64,000 bases of DNA from DASRAU01 sp035638075 (GTDB lineage Bacteria; Acidobacteriota; Polarisedimenticolia; Gp22-AA2), in NCBI GenBank assembly GCA_035638075.1, contig DASRAU010000045.1, positions 6,609 to 70,608 on the forward strand, read 5' to 3'. Shown here piece by piece: positions 1-7,798 of the stretch. The stretch's first letter is position 1, and each line of letters begins with the position of its first letter. The notes beneath the pieces were generated by a model. It was given only the letters and a program-made list of their open reading frames with translations, did not search any database and was not told the origin of the DNA. A program made the translations under genes and the position numbers.

Positions 1-268
1 GCTCGAGGGGCATTCCCAACCCCACCATGAGCGCCTTCTCCCTGTAATAAGGAAGGAACCAGTCCTTGCCCGGCTCGAGGAGCATGGCGCAGGCGATCTG
101 CAGCTTCTCGTGGCCGCGGGTCGAGGCATAGAAGGAGCACTTGCCGGCCCGCACGAAGAGGCGGCCCATCTCCTCCACGTAGAACGTCCGCAGCATTTTT
201 TCGTAGAGGGTGAGGAAGAGCTCGGGCTCGATGCCGAGGTTCTTCGCAGCCGCCTTGTTCACCGCCAT
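1..268 (-). CDS. Thiamine-diphosphate 2-oxo-acid dehydrogenase E1 component, alpha-type N-terminus (partial)
   Basis: Only the first 89 codons are present; the gene runs off the left edge of the window. The N-terminus (EPELFLTLYEKMLRTFYVEE, then FVRAGKCSFYASTRGHEKLQ) matches the start of E1 alpha subunits of the branched-chain and pyruvate dehydrogenase complexes. In these, a 'YxxMLxxRxxEE' helix is followed by a 'GxExxQ' segment near the cofactor and then by 'DWxxPYYRxxxL' (here KDWFLPYYREKALMVGLGMP). Such enzymes decarboxylate a 2-oxo acid on ThDP and pass the acyl group to the lipoyl E2. The start ATG at 268 follows a GGAGG 7 nt upstream. Whether this is a separate alpha subunit or an alpha-beta fusion, and which substrate it uses, cannot be told from this fragment. 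Confidence 0.8.
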   Translation of the reverse strand, partial: MAVNKAAAKNLGIEPELFLTLYEKMLRTFYVEEMGRLFVRAGKCSFYASTRGHEKLQIACAMLLEPGKDWFLPYYREKALMVGLGMPLE

Positions 269-294
269 GCGTTTCCTCCGCGCCACTCGGCGCC

Positions 295-324
295 ATGCTA
301 GCACCGCGCGCCGGGGGGCTCCAA
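295..324 (-). promoter_or_regulatory. Putative promoter of the E1 gene
   Basis: On the minus strand there is TTGGAG (324-319), an 18-nt spacer and TAGCAT (300-295), 26 nt before the E1 start codon. The -10 matches four of six consensus positions and the -35 only three, so this is a candidate rather than a firm call. Confidence 0.35.
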
Positions 325-420
325 GAGTGGCGCGCCGAAGACGTCGCTCCGTTTTCCAAAGTGAAATGCACGCCGCGCGGAAATGCTTGAGGGGCCATGT
401 TTTGCGCTATTGCCTTCACC

Positions 421-449
421 TTGACCGGGGCCGGTACGGTCCTCATATT
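421..449 (+). promoter_or_regulatory. Putative sigma70-type promoter of the 503-904 gene
   Basis: TTGACC (421-426), a 17-nt spacer and CATATT (444-449). Transcription would start near 456 and leave a leader of about 47 nt with GGAG at 491-494. The rest of the 234-nt divergent gap 269-502 holds no open frame I would call. Confidence 0.5.
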
Positions 450-502
450 GAGCCGCGGCCGGAGACGCGCCGCCGCGTTCGACCGGGCCCGGAGACGAAG
501 CG

Positions 503-904
503 GTGATCGGACGAACGCAGCGACTGGTGGTGGGGGCCATCCTGGTCCTCGGGCTCTGCGCTTCGGGTCTTCTCGAAGCTTCAGAAGTCCGCGAGGCCGC
601 GCACCTGAGGCTCGTCGTGCGTCATGCGCTCGACACCGGGCGCCTGATCGTGCGGATCGGCGAAACGGCCTTCTTCTCGACCCCGCTCGCTCCGGCCGGC
701 GCGAACCCGGCCGGGAGTGTCGAGCGGCTGCTGTCGATTCCGTCCGGACTGCAGACCCTGATCGTCGAGCTGCGTGACCAGCGCGGCAAGGTGACGGCCC
801 GCAAGGAAGTGCGCGGCCTGCTGGTGCCCGGCTCGGGAGCCGTCCTCGACGTCGCTGCGGCGACCCGACAGGAGCTCAGCCTCGAGCTGAAGTCGGCGCC
901 ATGA
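503..904 (+). CDS. Small secreted or membrane-anchored protein of unknown function
   Basis: 133 residues. The GTG start has GGAG at 491-494, 8 nt upstream. The N-terminus is basic followed by a hydrophobic core (LVVGAILVLGLCASGLLEAS), which fits a Sec signal peptide with cleavage after about residue 27, or a single anchor. The mature part (LRLVVRHALDTGRLIVRIGE ... LIVELRDQRGKV) alternates hydrophobic and charged residues like a beta-sandwich. I recognise no family. Its stop overlaps the ATG of the next short frame (ATGA at 901-904), which suggests coupled translation. A promoter-like sequence lies at 421-449. Confidence 0.6.
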   Translation: MIGRTQRLVVGAILVLGLCASGLLEASEVREAAHLRLVVRHALDTGRLIVRIGETAFFSTPLAPAGANPAGSVERLLSIPSGLQTLIVELRDQRGKVTARKEVRGLLVPGSGAVLDVAAATRQELSLELKSAP

Positions 905-1074
905 CGAAGAGATCGCCCGGCCGCGTGCGCGCCGCCAACCGCCAGGTCATCCGCAAGGAGCGGCCGCAGCCTCCCGCGAAGCCCCCCGCACGCCCTCCGT
1001 CCCCTTCGGGCATCCGCGCCCCCGGGAACGGCGCCCCGGCGAACGGGATGATCTGCCCCGGCACCAACCGGTAA
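901..1074 (+). CDS. Short proline/arginine-rich hypothetical protein
   Basis: 57 codons, starting in an ATGA overlap with the preceding secreted protein, so it could be translated by coupling. It is basic at the start (MTKRSPGRVRAANRQ), then proline-rich (RPQPPAKPPARPPSP), and ends in GMICPGTNR with one cysteine. It has no recognisable domain or signal peptide. Random frames of this length are common at this GC content, so the stop-start overlap is the only real support. Confidence 0.3.
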   Translation: MTKRSPGRVRAANRQVIRKERPQPPAKPPARPPSPSGIRAPGNGAPANGMICPGTNR

Positions 1075-1105
1075 TCCCGGCCTCCCGCGAAACCCCGGAC
1101 CGCTT

Positions 1106-2404
1106 CTAGCTGCCGGACTTTGAGGCGGGCTTCGTGACCTTCACTCCCGCGATGGCGCGATCGGCGAGCTTCTTCGCACGGTCGCCGGCATCGCCGGCGA
1201 TCACCACGACGGTCTCGCCCTTGCGGCGCACCGTCGTGCCGGGGGGGAGCGTGAGGCCGGCCTCGAATTCGCGGGCGTCCTTCTCGGTGTCCCAAGAGGT
1301 CGCGAGCACGGTCACCGCCTTCTCCCCGTTGCGGTAGAGGTTCCAATGGTCGCCTCCCCAGCCGGAGGAGGCGGCGTTGGTCCAGCGCTCGAGCGCCCGA
1401 TCGGGTGACGTCGCATCGCCCGGGTCGACGCCGGTCAGGAGGCCGAGCGTCAGCTCGCCGAGATTGCCTTCGCCGCGGCGCGCCCAGCCGGGACCGAGAT
1501 CGGCTGCGAGGTCCGGGAGCGCCACGCCGCGCGGCAGGTCGCGCTTCGCCGGGTCCCAGTACTTCTCCGGGTGGAGGATCTGCTCGGTCGACAGCGGCGG
1601 ATCCGTGAAGGCGTGATCGAGATCGGACGGCGTGATCCCGCCCGTCTGGATGCGGATCAGCTCACCGCGCAGGAGAAACGCCATCCCGAGGATGTACGGC
1701 GCGATCAGCGACCGCTGCACGAACAGCGGCGAGGCCTTGAGCCGCTCGGCCTTGCCGACCTCGCTCTCCTGGAAGGCGAGGAGCGACTTGGGGTCGAGCT
1801 TCCCCGCGACGATCTGGCGGTGGATGAAGACCGTCATGACGACCGTGCCCGAACCTTCGACCACCGCTTCGAGCGCCCCCGAGCGGTCATCGTCCTGCTC
1901 GGCTTCGGAGAGCAGGCGGTCGATGCCGTAGCGCTGGTCGTCGAGCGCGTGCGTCAGCTCGTGCGCCACGATGATCGGCGCCGCGGCGCGCGGCATGTCC
2001 CCCAGCACGAAGAAGGTGTCGCGGTCCGGGTCGTAGTAGCCCCCCGCCTGCTCCTCGAGGACGTCGAACACCTCCTCCTCGAGATCGGTCTTCGGCGGAA
2101 TGAGCCCGAGGTGCGCGTCGACGGTTTCCTCGGCGCGGCGGGCCTGCTCGGGCCAGTGCTCCTGCAGGCGGTTCTTGAAGTGCGCGCGCGCCGCTGCGTC
2201 GTCGACGATCTCGACCGGCACCGGGTGGGCGAACTTCGCGCCGCGGATGTCCTCGACGATCGGGCTCACCTCCGCCGCCAGCGCCGCCGCCTCCTCCTTG
2301 GACAAAGTGGCCGTGTTCTCCGCCGGCGGCTGCTGACCCGCGAGTGCCGTGAACGTCAGTGCCAGCGCCAGCGAGGCGCCGATTCCGAACCGTGTGTGTC
2401 GCAT
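1106..2404 (-). CDS. Secreted gluzincin-like zinc metallopeptidase
   Basis: 432 residues from the ATG at 2404. The open frame continues 70 codons upstream, but this ATG begins a clear signal peptide (MRHTRFGIGASLALALTFTA, then LAGQQ), so I prefer it. The catalytic motif is HELTH at residues 148-152 (sequence IIVAHELTHALDDQ). A GALEAVVEGSG stretch around 177-186 supplies candidate third zinc-ligand glutamates (E179 or E183), as in gluzincins. The region before the motif (YYDPDRDTFFVLGD) is typical of secreted DUF-type neutral metallopeptidases found next to processing or maturation genes. The C-terminal 100 residues look like a separate alpha/beta domain. It probably acts in the periplasm or outside the cell; the substrate is unknown. 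It is divergent from the DUF255 gene at 2493. Confidence 0.75.
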   Translation of the reverse strand: MRHTRFGIGASLALALTFTALAGQQPPAENTATLSKEEAAALAAEVSPIVEDIRGAKFAHPVPVEIVDDAAARAHFKNRLQEHWPEQARRAEETVDAHLGLIPPKTDLEEEVFDVLEEQAGGYYDPDRDTFFVLGDMPRAAAPIIVAHELTHALDDQRYGIDRLLSEAEQDDDRSGALEAVVEGSGTVVMTVFIHRQIVAGKLDPKSLLAFQESEVGKAERLKASPLFVQRSLIAPYILGMAFLLRGELIRIQTGGITPSDLDHAFTDPPLSTEQILHPEKYWDPAKRDLPRGVALPDLAADLGPGWARRGEGNLGELTLGLLTGVDPGDATSPDRALERWTNAASSGWGGDHWNLYRNGEKAVTVLATSWDTEKDAREFEAGLTLPPGTTVRRKGETVVVIAGDAGDRAKKLADRAIAGVKVTKPASKSGS

Positions 2405-2492
2405 GCGGCCGCCATGATAGCCCGCCGCGCGCGCCGGGCGTTCCGCGCCTCCCGACGCGCCGTGATAGCCTTGCTGCATTCCGGAGATTCCC

Positions 2493-4592
2493 GTGATCCA
2501 AGAGAACCGCCTGGCGCGCGAGACGAGTCCGTACCTGCGGCAGCATGCGCACAATCCCGTCGACTGGTACCCGTGGGGCGAGGAGGCGCTGCAGCGCGCG
2601 AAGGCCGAGGACAAGCCGATCTTCCTGTCGATCGGCTACTCCGCCTGCCACTGGTGCCACGTCATGGAGCGCGAGTCGTTCGAGAACGCGTCGATCGCCG
2701 CGCTCATGAACGAGCGGTTCGTCAACATCAAGGTCGATCGCGAGGAGCGCCCCGACCTCGACGAGATCTACATGGCGGCGACGCAGATGCTGGCGCGCCA
2801 GGGCGGCTGGCCCAACTCCGTCTTCCTGACACCCGACCTCAAGCCGTTCTTCGCCGGGACCTACTTCCCGCCCGAGGCGCGCTACGGACGGCCCGGCTTC
2901 CCCGACATCCTGAAGGGGGTCGCTGACGCTTACGCCACCAAGCGTGAGGAGATCGGCCAGGTCGCCACCGAGGTCGCGGAAGCGATCCAGGCGATGTCGG
3001 AGATGACCGCCGCGAAGGAGCCGGTGGGGCCGAAGCTCCTGTCACGCGCCTTCGGGGATCTCGCAGGACGCTTCGACCCGGCGCACGGCGGCTTCGGCGG
3101 CGCGCCCAAGTTCCCGCACAGCATGGATGTCTCCTTCCTGCTGCGCTACCACAAGCGCACCGGCAACGCCGAGGCGCTGCGCATGGCGGTCGTCTCCCTC
3201 GATCGCATGGCGCGCGGCGGCCTGTTCGACCAGATCGGCGGCGGCTTCCACCGCTACTCGGTGGACGCGCAGTGGCTCGTGCCGCACTTCGAGAAGATGC
3301 TGTACGACAACGCCCTGCTGGCGCGCACCTACGTCGAGGCGGCGCAGGCGATCGCCCCGCTCGCGCCGTCCCCCGCTCTGCCGGACGGCGCCGCCACGGC
3401 GGCGTTCTTCCGGCAGGTGGCGCGCGACACGCTCGACTGGACGCTGCGCGAGATGCTCCTGCCCGAAGGCGCGTTCGCCTCGAGCCTCGACGCCGACAGC
3501 GAGGGCGAGGAGGGGCGCTTCTACGTCTGGACCCTCGAGGAGATCGAGGCCGCCGTCGGGCGATCGGAGGCGATGTTCGTCGCCGGCACCTGGGGGGCGA
3601 CGCGCGAGGGGAACTTCGAGGGGAAGCGCAACGTCCTCAGCCTCCCGGTCGGGCTCGTCGCGCTGGCGCGCGAGCAGCGCTCCGACGAGGCGGAGGTGCG
3701 GCTGCGCCTCGCGGGGGCGCGCTCCCGCCTGATGCAGGCGCGCGACCGCCGGGTGCGGCCGGGGCGCGACGACAAGGCGCTCGCCGACTGGAACGGCCTG
3801 ATGATCGGCGCGCTGGCGTTCGCCGGCCGCGTCCTGGACGAGCGGCGCTACGTCGAAGCGGCGGTGAAGGCCGCCGACCTCGTGCTCGGCCGCATGCGCA
3901 GGGACGGACGCCTGCTGCACTCGTTCCTCGGCGGAGAGGCGCGGCACAACGCGTACCTCACGGACTACGCCGCGATGATCGCCGCTTGCGTCGATCTCTT
4001 CGAGGCGACGTCCGACGCGCGCTGGGTCGCCGAGGCGGAGGGACTGGCGCGGCAGGCGATCGATCTGTTCCGCGATGCGGAAGGAGGAGGCTTCTTCTTC
4101 ACCGCCCGCGATCACGAGAAGCTCATCGCGCGCACCCGCGAGGGGAACGACGGCGCGCTGCCGGCCGGCGCGTCGATCCTGGCGCTGGCGCTGCCGCGGC
4201 TGGCCGCGCTCAACGGCGACGAGACGCTCGTGCCGATCGCCCACGCGGTCCTGCGCCTCTACAAGGAGCGCATCGAGCGCTTTCCGTCGGCGTTCGGCGC
4301 CATGCTGTGCGCCGTGGACCAGGCGCTCGATCCGCCGCGCCAGATCGTCCTCGCCGGCGGCGACGACGCGCCCGGGATGCGCGCGCTCGAGGCGGTGCTG
4401 CGCGAGCGCTTCCTGCCCAACACGGTGCTGGCGCGCAGCCGGCCCGGCGGCGAGCCGATCGCCGTCGCGCGCGGCAAGGACGCAGTGCAGGGCCGCGCCG
4501 CGGCCTACGTCTGCACCTCGGGCGCCTGCCAGGCGCCGGTCACCTCCGCGGACGATCTCGCGCGCCTGCTGGCCGATGCGATAGCGCGATGA
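2493..4592 (+). CDS. DUF255 thioredoxin-fold/six-hairpin glycosidase-like protein (YyaL/SPATA20 family)
   Basis: 699 residues, the normal length for this family. The first 150 residues are the DUF255 thioredoxin-like domain: NRLARETSPYLRQHAHNPVD, then the redox-type motif CHWC at C52-C55 (IGYSACHWCHVMERESF) and the cis-proline region GGWPNSVFLTPD. The rest is an alpha/alpha toroid resembling N-acylglucosamine epimerases and glycosidases (RGGLFDQIGGGFHRYSVDA, HFEKMLYDNALL). The family is widely conserved; the molecular function is not settled, and fosmidomycin resistance and redox roles have been proposed for homologues. The GTG start at 2493 has CCGGAG at 2481-2486. No partner gene is adjacent. 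Confidence 0.85.
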   Translation: MIQENRLARETSPYLRQHAHNPVDWYPWGEEALQRAKAEDKPIFLSIGYSACHWCHVMERESFENASIAALMNERFVNIKVDREERPDLDEIYMAATQMLARQGGWPNSVFLTPDLKPFFAGTYFPPEARYGRPGFPDILKGVADAYATKREEIGQVATEVAEAIQAMSEMTAAKEPVGPKLLSRAFGDLAGRFDPAHGGFGGAPKFPHSMDVSFLLRYHKRTGNAEALRMAVVSLDRMARGGLFDQIGGGFHRYSVDAQWLVPHFEKMLYDNALLARTYVEAAQAIAPLAPSPALPDGAATAAFFRQVARDTLDWTLREMLLPEGAFASSLDADSEGEEGRFYVWTLEEIEAAVGRSEAMFVAGTWGATREGNFEGKRNVLSLPVGLVALAREQRSDEAEVRLRLAGARSRLMQARDRRVRPGRDDKALADWNGLMIGALAFAGRVLDERRYVEAAVKAADLVLGRMRRDGRLLHSFLGGEARHNAYLTDYAAMIAACVDLFEATSDARWVAEAEGLARQAIDLFRDAEGGGFFFTARDHEKLIARTREGNDGALPAGASILALALPRLAALNGDETLVPIAHAVLRLYKERIERFPSAFGAMLCAVDQALDPPRQIVLAGGDDAPGMRALEAVLRERFLPNTVLARSRPGGEPIAVARGKDAVQGRAAAYVCTSGACQAPVTSADDLARLLADAIAR

Positions 4593-4622
4593 CATATTCG
4601 CCCGGATCGATTTGCGACCATC

Positions 4623-4651
4623 TTGACACCGCCCCTGACCGCGCCGACAAT
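4623..4651 (+). promoter_or_regulatory. Promoter of the cold-shock gene
   Basis: TTGACA (4623-4628), a 17-nt spacer and GACAAT (4646-4651). The predicted start near 4658 leaves a leader of about 44 nt that contains a TGCACGTGCA palindrome and a GAGG Shine-Dalgarno at 4693-4696. Cold-shock genes often have structured leaders, but this one is short. Confidence 0.6.
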
Positions 4652-4701
4652 CCCACGCGAGCGAACCTTGCACGTGCAGGGTTGTGCAGTCTGAGGTCAT
4701 C

Positions 4702-4923
4702 ATGGCGCGTGGCACGATTGCGAAGCTGGTCCGCGACCGCGGGTTCGGTTTCATCCGCGGCAACGACGGGAAAGACGTCTTCTTTCACCGCTCCGGTCTG
4801 GCGAATCTGAATTTCGACGACCTCGAGCAGGGGACGACGGTCGATTTCGAGGTGGAGAACAGCCCCAAGGGGCCGCGGGCGAACCGCGTCCGCCTCGCCA
4901 ACGTCCAGAACGCCGTCGAGTAG
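4702..4923 (+). CDS. csp: Cold-shock domain protein (CspA family)
   Basis: 73 residues, a single CSD as in CspA-type RNA chaperones that melt mRNA structure. Both nucleic-acid-binding motifs are visible: RNP1 as RGFGFIR (about residues 13-19) and RNP2 as DVFFH (about 26-30). The conserved start is ARGTIAKLVRDRG, and the C-terminal strand is GPRANRVRLANV. The frame is open from a GTG at 4684, but the ATG at 4702 has GAGG 5 nt upstream and gives the standard family length. It is monocistronic, with its own promoter (4623-4651), and convergent with the propeller gene that follows. Confidence 0.93.
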   Translation: MARGTIAKLVRDRGFGFIRGNDGKDVFFHRSGLANLNFDDLEQGTTVDFEVENSPKGPRANRVRLANVQNAVE

Positions 4924-4951
4924 AGCACCTTTCGTCGGCAGGCCGGTCCGC

Positions 4952-5968
4952 TCAGCGCAGCGGACGGAGTCGGCGCGTCCAATCCTCGTAGCCCGCGCGC
5001 TCGCGCGTCACGCGAGCGAGGTTGTACCCACCTCCGGAGATGCCATACACCGCGTAGCGCGGTCCGCCCTTCGCGGGTCCAGGCCCTGCGGTGAGCAGGA
5101 GGGTTCCCGCCGCGGCCGCGACCGGCTCGCCCGCGCCGTACGGCAGCGTCGCGGCTTCGGTGATCTGCCGCGTCACCGGCCCGTGCTCCCCGAACCGCAC
5201 CAGGAAGATCTGCGAAGGTCCCTCCCGAAGCGATCGCGCGAACAGGACCGATCCGTCGGGGAGGCAGGCGGGCGCGTCGTCGCTCGCGTCCGCCGGCGGC
5301 AGGAGCGGCGCCACCGTCGCTTCGGGATCCGCGGCGGCGGAATCGAGGCGGAACAACCGCCGCGTTCCCAGTCGTGTCGACGCGAAGACGATGGTGCGCT
5401 GGTCCGGCATGGCGCACGGCGCGCCGTCGTCGGCCGGGTCCCGGGTCAGGCGGCGCACGCCGCGCCCGTCGCGCCCGGCGAGGTAGAGATCGCGGTCGGC
5501 ATCGTCCACGGCCGCGCCCGCAGCCGTCGCCGCGCGCGCGAACACGATGCGATCGGCGCCGCAGGACGCGGGATCCGAGTCGGCGACGCCCTGCGTCTCC
5601 TCCGATGCGGTGAAGAGCGGCCGCGCGGAGGCGGCGCCCCGATCGGCGAGGTACAGGGCGTCACGGCCGTCGCGATTGCTGGTGAAGACGGTCGTTCCGT
5701 CGGCGAGCCGCGCCGGCTGCCGATCCTCGTAAGCGGGGCCATCGGCGCGCGGGGAACCGACGAGGCGTGCGCCCCCTTCAGACGAAAGTTCGTACACGCG
5801 CCAGGCGCCGCCGCGATTGGAGACGACGAAATCGGCCGTTACGGCCGCACTCGCCGCGCCGTGCGGCGCCCCGCCGTCGCCGCACGCGAGGCCGGCGGCA
5901 CCGCACGCGACGCCGGCCGCGCCGGCGAGCAGGACGAGGAATCCGCGCAGGCGCTGCACGCGCCGCAT
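4952..5968 (-). CDS. TolB-like beta-propeller (WD40-like PD40) exported protein, probable lipoprotein
   Basis: 338 residues from the ATG at 5968. It begins with a basic, then hydrophobic segment (MRRVQRLRGFLVLLAGAAG) rich in Ala, Gly and Cys (VACGAAGLACGDG). This could be a lipoprotein signal, although neither cysteine sits in a perfect lipobox. The body holds repeated TolB-type blades: TVFTSNRDGRDALYLADR, RDLYLAGRDGRGVRRLTRD, IVFASTRLGTRRLFRLDS, SVLFARSLREGPSQIFLVR. Such propellers usually bind proteins or peptidoglycan in the periplasm. TAGGAT overlaps the ATG, with an in-frame GTG exactly 7 nt after it (5959), so a leaderless GTG start three codons downstream is possible. Only 16 nt separate it from the divergent gene at 5985. 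Confidence 0.7.
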   Translation of the reverse strand: MRRVQRLRGFLVLLAGAAGVACGAAGLACGDGGAPHGAASAAVTADFVVSNRGGAWRVYELSSEGGARLVGSPRADGPAYEDRQPARLADGTTVFTSNRDGRDALYLADRGAASARPLFTASEETQGVADSDPASCGADRIVFARAATAAGAAVDDADRDLYLAGRDGRGVRRLTRDPADDGAPCAMPDQRTIVFASTRLGTRRLFRLDSAAADPEATVAPLLPPADASDDAPACLPDGSVLFARSLREGPSQIFLVRFGEHGPVTRQITEAATLPYGAGEPVAAAAGTLLLTAGPGPAKGGPRYAVYGISGGGYNLARVTRERAGYEDWTRRLRPLR

Positions 5969-5984
5969 CCTAACCGGAACCGAC

Positions 5985-6389
5985 GTGCAGAAGCTGCTTG
6001 AGACGATCCTCGGCCTCGTGCTGCTGCTCCTGGTGTTCCGGGTGGCGCTGGCACGCCGCGGGCACGCCATTCGCCTGCGCGGCGGGCTCGTGGCGCTCAA
6101 CGTCCTGAGCGGATTCCTGGGCGCCGCGGCACTCGGGTTCGTCGCGCGCGATCGGATCCGGGCCCTCCCCTCCGGACCGCCGCAGGAACCGCTGGCCGCC
6201 GCGATGCTCCACCTCCTTCCCGTGACCGCCGCGGTCCTCGGAGGGCTGGCGGGGAACGTGCTGCTCGGAGCGGTCTGGCGGAAGCTCTTCCAGGACGGTC
6301 CCGCGTCGGCCCGCACCTGGCTGCGGCGCGTCGAGTTCGGGGTCGCCATCACCGCCGGTCTCGGACTGCTGCTGCGGCTCTTCCGGTAG
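5985..6389 (+). CDS. Small integral membrane protein of unknown function
   Basis: 134 residues from the GTG at 5985. Three or four hydrophobic segments are visible: LLETILGLVLLLLVFRVAL (residues 4-22), LVALNVLSGFLGAAALGFVA (about 36-55), a LLPVTAAVLGGLAGNVLLG stretch (about 78-96) and a final VAITAGLGLLLRLF. They are separated by Arg-rich loops. It belongs to no family I recognise. The frame is open further upstream, but that part would lie inside the divergent gene and is Pro/Arg-rich, so it is unlikely to be coding. It ends 4 nt before an inverted repeat at 6389-6410. Confidence 0.5.
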   Translation: MQKLLETILGLVLLLLVFRVALARRGHAIRLRGGLVALNVLSGFLGAAALGFVARDRIRALPSGPPQEPLAAAMLHLLPVTAAVLGGLAGNVLLGAVWRKLFQDGPASARTWLRRVEFGVAITAGLGLLLRLFR

Positions 6390-6410
6390 GGGCCCCGAGG
6401 CCCGGGCCCC
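6389..6410 (+). terminator. GC-rich inverted repeat, possible weak terminator
   Basis: GGGGCCC (6389-6395) and GGGCCCC (6404-6410) form a perfect 7-bp stem around an 8-nt loop directly at the stop of the membrane-protein gene. No T-run follows (TATTCATCG), so intrinsic termination would be inefficient. Confidence 0.3.
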
Positions 6411-6448
6411 TATTCATCGTGGTCAGGGGTCGGTGCCCCCACCACCTG

Positions 6449-6478
6449 TTGACGACGGCAACCGCGCTCTGCAATAGT
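6449..6478 (+). promoter_or_regulatory. Putative promoter of the outer-membrane barrel gene
   Basis: TTGACG (6449-6454), an 18-nt spacer and AATAGT (6473-6478). It implies a 5' leader of about 200 nt before the ATG at 6684. The leader (6485-6683) is GC-rich and I see no conserved riboswitch in it. No better promoter was found in the 294-nt gap 6390-6683. Confidence 0.4.
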
Positions 6479-6683
6479 CCCGTCGCCGTTCGGGGTTCCC
6501 GTACTCCGATCGGCCGCGCGAGAGCGCGTCCCGCACCTTCCGTACCTTCGACCACGATCGACCCGCCGGGGAGTGCGCCCCCGGAAAGGAGGCAGACGGG
6601 CAGGGCTCGGATCCTGGCGTGGCGGTCACGGCCGGCGGAACGGGAGCCGGCGATTTTTCCATTCTTCCGACGGAGGACTCTCG

Positions 6684-7682
6684 ATGCAGTCGCCGAAACG
6701 GAACGACCTAAGACGGATGCTGGCATTCGCGGCCGTGGTGGCGGGGCTCGCCCTGGCCGCCTCGGGAAGCCCCGCGATGGCGGCGGGGGCCGACTACAAG
6801 GGCTTCTTCGTGGCGCTCGATCTCGCCACGACGCAGCCGACCGGGATGGACCAGTCGGCCGCGAACCTGGTGGACACCACGAACTTCTTCACCAAGCGCG
6901 AGGTGATCGACAACGACGCCGACTTCACCTGGGCCCTCAAGGCCGGCTATTCCTGGGGTGAGCTCGGCGGGCTCGAAGTGTCGTACTGGAGCTTCGACAA
7001 CGACCAGACCGAGGACCACGTCGACAACACGAACTACGTCTACCCGACGGTGTTCGGCTACGGGTACAACGTCGGCTCCTACGGCCTGTTCACGAACCCC
7101 GTGACCTACACGACGACCTCGGGGATCAAGGCGAGCGTCATCGACATCGACTACTTCCGCGCCATGGACGTGGGAGAGCGCTTCACGGTGAAGTGGCTGG
7201 CCGGACTGCGGAGCGCGTCGTACGAGGAGGACCTCGGCTTCAACGGCACCGACGGCTCCGGCGCCTACTACATCGAATCGAAGCACATCGAATCGGACGC
7301 GTTCGGCGTCAAGGTCGGTGCGGTGCTCTCCTTCGGGTTCACCGATCGCTTCGCCCTGCAGGGGAAGATGGCCTTCTCGTTCCTGCAGGGGGACACCGAG
7401 TCGAAACGCACCGAGAACGCCAGCGGCACCCTCGACGAGGTGCAGGGAGAGGCGGACAACATCCGCGGCGAAATCCGCGACTACGACCTGCGCGGCGTCT
7501 GGATGTGGGAGAACCTCGACGTCTATCTCGGCTACGGCGGCCAGACGTGGGACGGCCTGGTCGCGGACCCGCTGGGCAGCGGCAGCTGCTGCTCGATCTC
7601 GACGTACCAGTCGAGCACCCGCGACAGCATCGCCTTCAACTCACTGCATGCCGGGGTCGTGCTCCGCTTCGGCAAGCACTGA
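6684..7682 (+). CDS. Outer-membrane beta-barrel protein (OmpW/porin-like)
   Basis: 332 residues. The start ATG at 6684 has GGAGG at 6673-6677 and opens a signal peptide: basic MQSPKRNDLRRM, a hydrophobic core (LAFAAVVAGLALAASGSPA) and a likely cleavage after AMA. The mature protein is a run of alternating amphipathic strands with aromatic girdles (DYKGFFVALDLATT, FTWALKAGYSWGELGGLEVS, DVYLGYGGQTWDGL). It ends in SLHAGVVLRFGKH, a strand pattern of outer-membrane barrels, though without a final Phe. Acidic loops and an N-rich insert are typical of surface loops. A long leader precedes it and a strong terminator follows at 7709-7740, so it is monocistronic. The cargo is unknown. Confidence 0.75.
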   Translation: MQSPKRNDLRRMLAFAAVVAGLALAASGSPAMAAGADYKGFFVALDLATTQPTGMDQSAANLVDTTNFFTKREVIDNDADFTWALKAGYSWGELGGLEVSYWSFDNDQTEDHVDNTNYVYPTVFGYGYNVGSYGLFTNPVTYTTTSGIKASVIDIDYFRAMDVGERFTVKWLAGLRSASYEEDLGFNGTDGSGAYYIESKHIESDAFGVKVGAVLSFGFTDRFALQGKMAFSFLQGDTESKRTENASGTLDEVQGEADNIRGEIRDYDLRGVWMWENLDVYLGYGGQTWDGLVADPLGSGSCCSISTYQSSTRDSIAFNSLHAGVVLRFGKH

Positions 7683-7708
7683 TCCCAGTACCAAACGCTT
7701 TTCCTCCG

Positions 7709-7740
7709 AGGGGCGGCCCGCACGGCCGCCCCTTTTTTTG
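7709..7740 (+). terminator. Rho-independent terminator of the barrel gene
   Basis: A perfect 9-bp stem GGGGCGGCC/GGCCGCCCC (7710-7718 with 7724-7732) around the loop CGCAC, followed by seven T (7733-7739). It sits 27 nt after the stop at 7682, between convergent genes; the T-run favours plus-strand termination. Confidence 0.92.
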
Positions 7741-7798
7741 TTTCGAGAGTCGCCGCCGATGATCGGAACGATGGGCGGTGACTGAAGAGTCGTCCCGA

